NCBI GenBank assembly: GCA_964534325.1
Contig: CAZHOR010000001.1
Location: 262,289-326,288, forward strand
Origin: JdFR-22 sp964534325
Lineage (GTDB): Archaea; Halobacteriota; Archaeoglobi; Archaeoglobales; Archaeoglobaceae
DNA: 64,000 bases
Direction: 5' to 3'
Shown: one piece after another, positions 60,104 to 64,000 of the stretch
Position numbering within the stretch: the stretch's first letter is position 1
Layout of the letters: each line of letters starts with the position of its first letter
Notes under the pieces: generated by a model
Databases searched by the model: none
What the model was told of the DNA's origin: nothing
Seen by the model: only the letters and a program-made list of their open reading frames with translations
Made by a program: the position numbers and the translations under genes

Positions 60104-60711
60104 TGATAAACTCTCCCGGGGAACGGACTAACCAAATAGAGTATGGTCATTGCCAGTACTGCGTATGCCGCATCAGTGACCACGAATGACGAGATAATTA
60201 TAACCGCAAAGACGAACATAATCACGTTATCCCTGATCTTGACGTATTCCACGTCCAGTATCATGAATACGGATAATATTACGGCCATTATCTCTATTGT
60301 GAGGATGTCGAAGTTGAGATAGAACATGGAGGCCACCACTATTGCTGAAGCGGTTATGGGAAAGCCAATAAAGTCCTCTTTCTTCAACACATTGAACCTG
60401 GCCAGCCTGAGAACCCCCGTCAAAAGGAATGCTATGGCCACAGCCATATACCCGGAAAGTGCTATCATCAATGCGGGGAGAACTCCAAAGGATATGGTAT
60501 CAGCTAAAGAGTCCAGAGGTTTTCCCAGTGGCCCTTCTCCGACCTTTGATGCCACAAAACCGTCTGCACCATCCATTATAGCTGAAATGAACAGGAATTT
60601 CACGGACATAGTTACATCCTGAAAAAGGTAGAGTATGCCCGCAAACCCGAAAAAGAGGTTGAGAAAAGTGAATAGATCACTTATTCTGATCTCATACAGA
60701 ACCCTAAACAT
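60061..60711 (-). CDS. pssA: Archaetidylserine synthase (CDP-alcohol phosphatidyltransferase)
   Basis: A 216-residue membrane enzyme that transfers serine to CDP-archaeol. The CDP-alcohol motif D-G-x2-G...G-x3-D-x3-D appears as DGADGFVASKVGEGPLGKPL followed by DSLAD. Six hydrophobic segments surround it. In Haloferax volcanii, pssA and the decarboxylase gene are needed for archaeosortase-dependent lipid attachment. Here it sits just downstream of both. Confidence 0.92.
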   Translation of the reverse strand: MFRVLYEIRISDLFTFLNLFFGFAGILYLFQDVTMSVKFLFISAIMDGADGFVASKVGEGPLGKPLDSLADTISFGVLPALMIALSGYMAVAIAFLLTGVLRLARFNVLKKEDFIGFPITASAIVVASMFYLNFDILTIEIMAVILSVFMILDVEYVKIRDNVIMFVFAVIIISSFVVTDAAYAVLAMTILYLVSPFPGRVYQWIERRKKPYLKQG

Positions 60712-61288
60712 TCTCTTTCACCGCAAGAGTTTCTCCCGCCTTAATTTTTTCCCCAACCTCTCTGACAAACCTGTAACCCGAGGGGATCTCCAGAGTGGTT
60801 CGAGAGCCGAATTTTATTATCCCGATCTTTTCCCCTTTAACCACCTCATCTCCTTCATGGGGATAGCACACAATCCTTCTGGCCAGCATACCCGTTATCT
60901 GGGTCACTTTGAATTCTCCATCCTCATTACTTATGTATATTTCGTTTCTTTCCGTGTTCTCCTTCCTCATGAAAGCAGGGAAGTGTGGACCACTCAAATG
61001 GTGGGTTCTTTCTACCTTACCATCAACAGGGGCAACGTTAACGTGGCAATCGAAGGGGCTCATGAAGATCTCCAGTTTATCGCCGGATACGTAGTCCACC
61101 TTTCCATAAGCGGGAGAAACCACACCTTCCCCAACCTCTCTGGGAGGGTCGCGGAAAAAGAAGATGGTGAACGCCAGAAAGAGGATTAATAGAGTCATTA
61201 CAGCTATTTGAATAAAGTAAAAAACTACCACCAGAACAATCTCCAGTAGAATTATCCTTAAACCGCTTTTCTCTATCAATGCAACCAC
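60704..61288 (-). CDS. Archaetidylserine decarboxylase (pyruvoyl enzyme)
   Basis: A 194-residue enzyme making archaetidylethanolamine. An N-terminal hydrophobic stretch (about residues 10-45) anchors it, followed by FFFRDPPREVGEGVVSPAYG, MSPFDCHVNVAPVDGKVE, and the self-cleavage site FGSRTTLEIP. The Ser after that Gly becomes the pyruvoyl group. Overlaps pssA by 8 nt and artA by 13 nt: tight translational coupling. Confidence 0.93.
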   Translation of the reverse strand: MVALIEKSGLRIILLEIVLVVVFYFIQIAVMTLLILFLAFTIFFFRDPPREVGEGVVSPAYGKVDYVSGDKLEIFMSPFDCHVNVAPVDGKVERTHHLSGPHFPAFMRKENTERNEIYISNEDGEFKVTQITGMLARRIVCYPHEGDEVVKGEKIGIIKFGSRTTLEIPSGYRFVREVGEKIKAGETLAVKENV

Positions 61289-62031
61289 CTGTCAGCTAAA
61301 GCACCTTTTAACCCGAATATTAAATCCGCCAGCTCGGGCAATAGCTTGAACACCCCCAATGAAATCAATATCAGGGCTGCTGTTGCCAGTACTTTAGATA
61401 TTATGTGATGAGCTATGTAAAAACTGTTTTCCCCGAACCATCCGTAAGAGAAACTCAATATAACAAATATGTTCCTGAAAAGATTTAGAACGTATATAAC
61501 CGGAACCGATATGAGGAAAGCCTGAACCTTTCTACGGTTGCTATCCGCCCTTATACCCAGAGTAGCACCCACAAAAAGAGCCATACTCTCTATACCCGTG
61601 CATGCCAGTATTATCTGGGTGCGATGGTCATTCAGAAGGACTACTTCCCCCATCCTGACCATTTGAAAACCCAGCCAGCCAGCGAGCACCACTGTTTGCT
61701 CTGCCACAACCTCAATTATTGCCTGATTAAGGAAAGTATTGAATGTGAACGGGAAATAAACCAGTGCTGCAAGCGCAGAAAAAGCGGACACATCCAGAAA
61801 GACCTGCATATACTTCTCACTTGTGGCTATGGTCACTCCCAGCAACAAAAACAATGCGAAGGCGATTACTACCAAAGAGGTATTAAAATAGTCATTTATG
61901 CTCAAAAAATACGGTACTTTCATTATCCAGGCAACACCAAATACTGCCCAGGCTATCCCCCCTACAAATCTGTTTTTCAGAATTATAAATAGCAACATTG
62001 CAGCTATAGAGGATACGATGAAAATATCCAT
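61276..62031 (-). CDS. artA: Archaeosortase A
   Basis: A 251-residue membrane protein with about eight helices. It has the exosortase/archaeosortase triad: catalytic Cys in ILACTGIESMALFVG (about residue 145), Arg in LNLFRNIFVILSF (about residue 190), and a His/Arg pair near AHHIISKVLAT. It cleaves PGF-CTERM proteins and transfers them to a lipid anchor. A TATA box (TATTATATATTTG, 62050-62062) puts the transcript start at about 62031, so the mRNA is leaderless. It heads a six-gene operon. Confidence 0.9.
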   Translation of the reverse strand: MDIFIVSSIAAMLLFIILKNRFVGGIAWAVFGVAWIMKVPYFLSINDYFNTSLVVIAFALFLLLGVTIATSEKYMQVFLDVSAFSALAALVYFPFTFNTFLNQAIIEVVAEQTVVLAGWLGFQMVRMGEVVLLNDHRTQIILACTGIESMALFVGATLGIRADSNRRKVQAFLISVPVIYVLNLFRNIFVILSFSYGWFGENSFYIAHHIISKVLATAALILISLGVFKLLPELADLIFGLKGALADRWLH

Positions 62032-62062
62032 TGGTCGAGTGTTTATACAAATATATAATAAT

Positions 62063-62456
62063 TTTGTGCCTGATTAGCAGATCATCCTACTCTTAGGGTG
62101 TTGGCATGAAGCCATATAAGGTACATTGAATCAGGCGGGCAAATAAAAGTTACCCCTCCCCAAGCACTTAATCAAGCAATGGGCATCAAGAAAAGCGATA
62201 ATATTAGATAGAAAACAGACAGGGGTTACTTGTCCTTGAGAAAAAGAGTAACCCTTTCACTCTTCATATGGGTTCTCTACCATTTTTCTTAATGAGAATC
62301 TTCTTATGTCCAAGTATAAGCCCCTCAGAACGCTTAAAAATGGATTTAGAGTAGAGGTTAATTATAAGTAGTGGTTTTGAATTAAATTTATTACAAAAAG
62401 AATAAATTTTTAAAACGTATTAATAGGTTACATAAATAAACTGTAGTGGGTTAAAG
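62063..62456. other. Intergenic region with inverted repeats
   Basis: Between the divergent artA and the decayed gene. It holds GGGTTACT / AGTAACCC (62223-62230 and 62247-62254), a perfect 8-bp inverted repeat with a 16-nt loop, and a related GTTACCCC at 62149-62156. A TATA-like TACATAAATAAAC (about 62430-62442) would give a near-leaderless transcript at ATG 62457. No ORF of coding character. Confidence 0.4.
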
Positions 62457-62849
62457 ATGACTTCAGAGATTGCTGTGATGAATAAAGAAGCTGTAGCAAT
62501 TGCATCCAGATAGCGCAGTCACGATTTCGTCAGGCAATAATCAAAAAATCTTCACATCTGCTAATAAAATCTTTGCTCTTTCTAAATACTGTCCTATTGG
62601 GATCATGTTTTACGGAAATGCGAAATTTATGGAAGTACCATGGGAAACCCTAATATTCGTGAAAAGGTAGAACAGATATTTGAAGAAGGTAAAAAGCCTA
62701 CAGACGAAGACATTAAAAAATTGGTATCTGAGGAAGTTGAAAAACATTATGGAGATTGGAAAACCGAAGATTTCACTGAAGAAGTACCAGATAATTTTTT
62801 AGAGGATTTTAAGGAAAAATATGGTAGCACTATTGAGGAAATTAAGAAT
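62457..62849 (+). pseudogene. Decayed proteasome-fold (Ntn hydrolase-like) gene, 5' part
   Basis: Reading from ATG 62457 gives MTSEIAVMNKEAVAIAS, then a stop. Dropping one A at 62508 restores DSAVTISSGNNQKIFTSANK and continues to YGNAKFMEVPWETLI. A second shift near 62655 leads into REKVEQIFEEGKK and on to STIEEIKN at 62849. The joined sequence begins like the widespread proteasome-beta-like hypothetical family (M-T-x-E-I-A-V-M-N...A-x-D-S-A-V-T). The frame is then cut by the IS element at 62850. An ATG at 62640 opens the last frame as a 74-codon ORF ending inside the IS; it is best seen as a fragment. Confidence 0.65.
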
Positions 62850-63885
62850 TGTTTAGTCCTGTAATTTTTGACTATATAAACCCCCTTCTTTTTTCCTGTC
62901 ATAGATCTCACCACTCAAACAACTCAGAGGGTATGCCAACCTTCACTTCTTCAGGTAGTCTGCCCCAGAAAGCCTCCTCTGGCGTTTGTAGGTACCATTT
63001 GGTGTCCAGGCTCTCATGGAACCTTACATTGTTATACCAGTCAACGAATTCCTCCAGACTATCGAACTCATGCCTGTATTTGTTGTAGCAGTCGAAGAAC
63101 TTCTCTATCTTGCCGTTGGTCTGGGGATGCTTTTCTCTGGTTGGTATGGGCTTTATTCCCAGGGATTCAATGTGTCGTTTGAACCTGCTGTCCCACTCCC
63201 CCTCACCATTTCTCCTGTGCGCCCCGAAAGCACTACCGTTATCCATGATCAGCTCCCTCAACGGCAAAAGGCCCCAGTAGTCTTCTACCATTTGGTCTAC
63301 AATGGTTATGCTGTTGTCCGTATCTGCATGCTGGAACTCTCCTGCCACCAAAACCTTTCTGGAAGCATCATCAAGTATAGCACAAAGCTTGACGCCCCCA
63401 TTGTACCAGTCAATGTGACCTGCAGACATGGAGTGCTCCCTCTCATACCTCACATAAGGCTTCCTCCTCCTCTTTTTCTTCGGTTCCTCACCAGCCAAAC
63501 CCTCCTCCAAGAGGTATCTATGGATCCTATTATGAGGAATGTGGACCCCGTAAACCTGATCTATTATCTTCTCCAGCCTTCTTGCTCCCAACTTATACTT
63601 CTTCTTAGCCTCCTTAATGATCTCCTTCTCCCTCATACTCAAATCCCTCACCCTCGGCCTACCCCGATCCTTGATGGGGAGGTATTCGTGGTGTGAAAGC
63701 CAATAAGACCACACCCTCTTCACAGTGGAGACACTGACTCTCAACTCAAATGCAATCTCTTTGTTGCTCTTACCCCTCATCTTGTGCCTAACAATATACC
63801 TTACCTTCCTCTCAGTCAGCTTACCATACTTCACTAAAGATAGAACCCTGGGGGTATTTATAGTCAAATTTTCTGGGACTAAACA
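62850..63885 (-). mobile_element. IS481-type insertion sequence
   Basis: A 1036-bp element with inverted ends: TGTTTAGTCC at 62850 and its complement ending at 63885, with 29 of 36 terminal positions matching (both run on to GACTATA...ACCCCC). It is bordered by a near-perfect 15-bp target duplication: GAGGAAATTAAGAAT (62835-62849) and GAAGAAATTAAGAAT (63886-63900), 14 of 15 identical. One transposase gene fills it. Confidence 0.88.
62908..63834 (-). CDS. DDE transposase, IS481-like (integrase core)
   Basis: About 308 residues. The N-terminus has a helix-turn-helix (NKEIAFELRVSVSTVKRVW) and a second HTH-like block (ARRLEKIIDQVYGVHIP); the integrase core has the catalytic acids in GHIDWYNGG, LIMDNGSAFG and HPQTNGKIEKFFDC, with a final PEEAFWGRLP. 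Start is the GTG at 63834, inside the element (VKYGKLTERKV); a longer frame to 63945 reads out of the IS and is rejected. Confidence 0.9.
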   Translation of the reverse strand: MKYGKLTERKVRYIVRHKMRGKSNKEIAFELRVSVSTVKRVWSYWLSHHEYLPIKDRGRPRVRDLSMREKEIIKEAKKKYKLGARRLEKIIDQVYGVHIPHNRIHRYLLEEGLAGEEPKKKRRRKPYVRYEREHSMSAGHIDWYNGGVKLCAILDDASRKVLVAGEFQHADTDNSITIVDQMVEDYWGLLPLRELIMDNGSAFGAHRRNGEGEWDSRFKRHIESLGIKPIPTREKHPQTNGKIEKFFDCYNKYRHEFDSLEEFVDWYNNVRFHESLDTKWYLQTPEEAFWGRLPEEVKVGIPSELFEW

Positions 63886-64000
63886 GAAGAAATTAAGAAT
63901 GAAACTTTTGAAGAACTTCCTATATCGAAAAAAGTACATGAACAATTAATTGACCACATGTTGGAACCCTTTTTTAACAGGCCGAGGTAGAAGCTGGTAG
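63886..64000 (+). pseudogene. 3' part of the IS-interrupted gene
   Basis: Continues the reading frame of 62640-62849 after the target duplication: EEIKN-ETFEELPISKKV, HEQLIDHMLEPFFNRPR, then TAG at 63988. Joined across the IS the protein would be about 99 codons from 62640. The stop may be a further mutation, since the family is normally much longer and the gene probably goes on past the window. Confidence 0.6.

Noticed and set aside
1..64000. CRISPR arrays and tRNA genes
   Set aside because: No regularly spaced repeats of 24-40 bp and no TPsiC-arm plus anticodon pattern were found in the gaps examined by eye.

Overview
The window is archaeal chromosome, most likely from a euryarchaeote of the broad methanogen / Halobacteriota type. 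The evidence is MCM, Orc1/Cdc6, PAN, EF-1alpha, aIF1A, Rio1 with a Dim2-like KH protein, archaeal-type riboflavin synthase, RibL, MptD, archaetidylserine enzymes, an archaeosortase with a PGF-CTERM substrate, and archaeal TATA boxes about 25 bp ahead of short leaders or leaderless starts. No methanogenesis gene lies in the window, so a finer placement is not supported.

Layout. 1-3.8 kb: 3' part of mcm carrying two inteins. 3.9-12.4 kb: hsp20, the KH/rio1/aIF1A information operon, tyrS, hisS, tuf-rpsJ and tRNase Z. 12.4-21.8 kb: an envelope region, almost all on the minus strand, with lipoproteins, a polytopic membrane protein, a PGF-CTERM beta-helix protein, a SIMPL protein, a 41/42-identical direct repeat, and a membrane-anchored winged-helix regulator with Pro/Thr-rich linker. 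21.8-27.7 kb: three-gene split glutamate synthase plus a flavin oxidoreductase and polyferredoxin. 27.9-32.3 kb: aminotransferases and the riboflavin/FAD genes ribH, ribC and ribL. 32.4-47.4 kb: mixed housekeeping genes (JAMM protease, MNT nucleotidyltransferase, GMP synthase subunit, inactive-looking NucS-like nuclease, MFS transporter, PCNA-like clamp, Lhr helicase, HemK-like methyltransferase, PAN). 47.4-55.1 kb: MBL hydrolase, aroE, XTP pyrophosphatase, a second FMN glutamate synthase, a UPF0182 membrane protein, and uS15. 55.5-62 kb: cdc6, then a long minus-strand operon artA-psd-pssA-mptD-nucleotidyltransferase-radical SAM. 62.4-64 kb: a decayed proteasome-fold-like gene broken by frameshifts and by an IS481-type element with clear inverted ends and a 15-bp target duplication.

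The most interesting candidate system is at 19.1-21.7 kb. The same 15-base element (TTTCAACCTTACGAA) lies just upstream of a TATA-like box at three places: before the SIMPL gene, before an orphan 207-aa gene, and, as half of a 9+9 bp palindrome, before a plus-strand C-rich structured RNA candidate. The membrane-anchored regulator gene sits among them. A second RNA of the same design (terminal stem closing a loop with three C-tracts, strong TATA box, T-run) lies at 43.4 kb. Its C-tracts are complementary to the G-rich Shine-Dalgarno sequences of hsp20 and of an unlisted 48-aa membrane protein at 27.6 kb. A regulator-sRNA envelope or stress circuit is an inference from these patterns, not shown.
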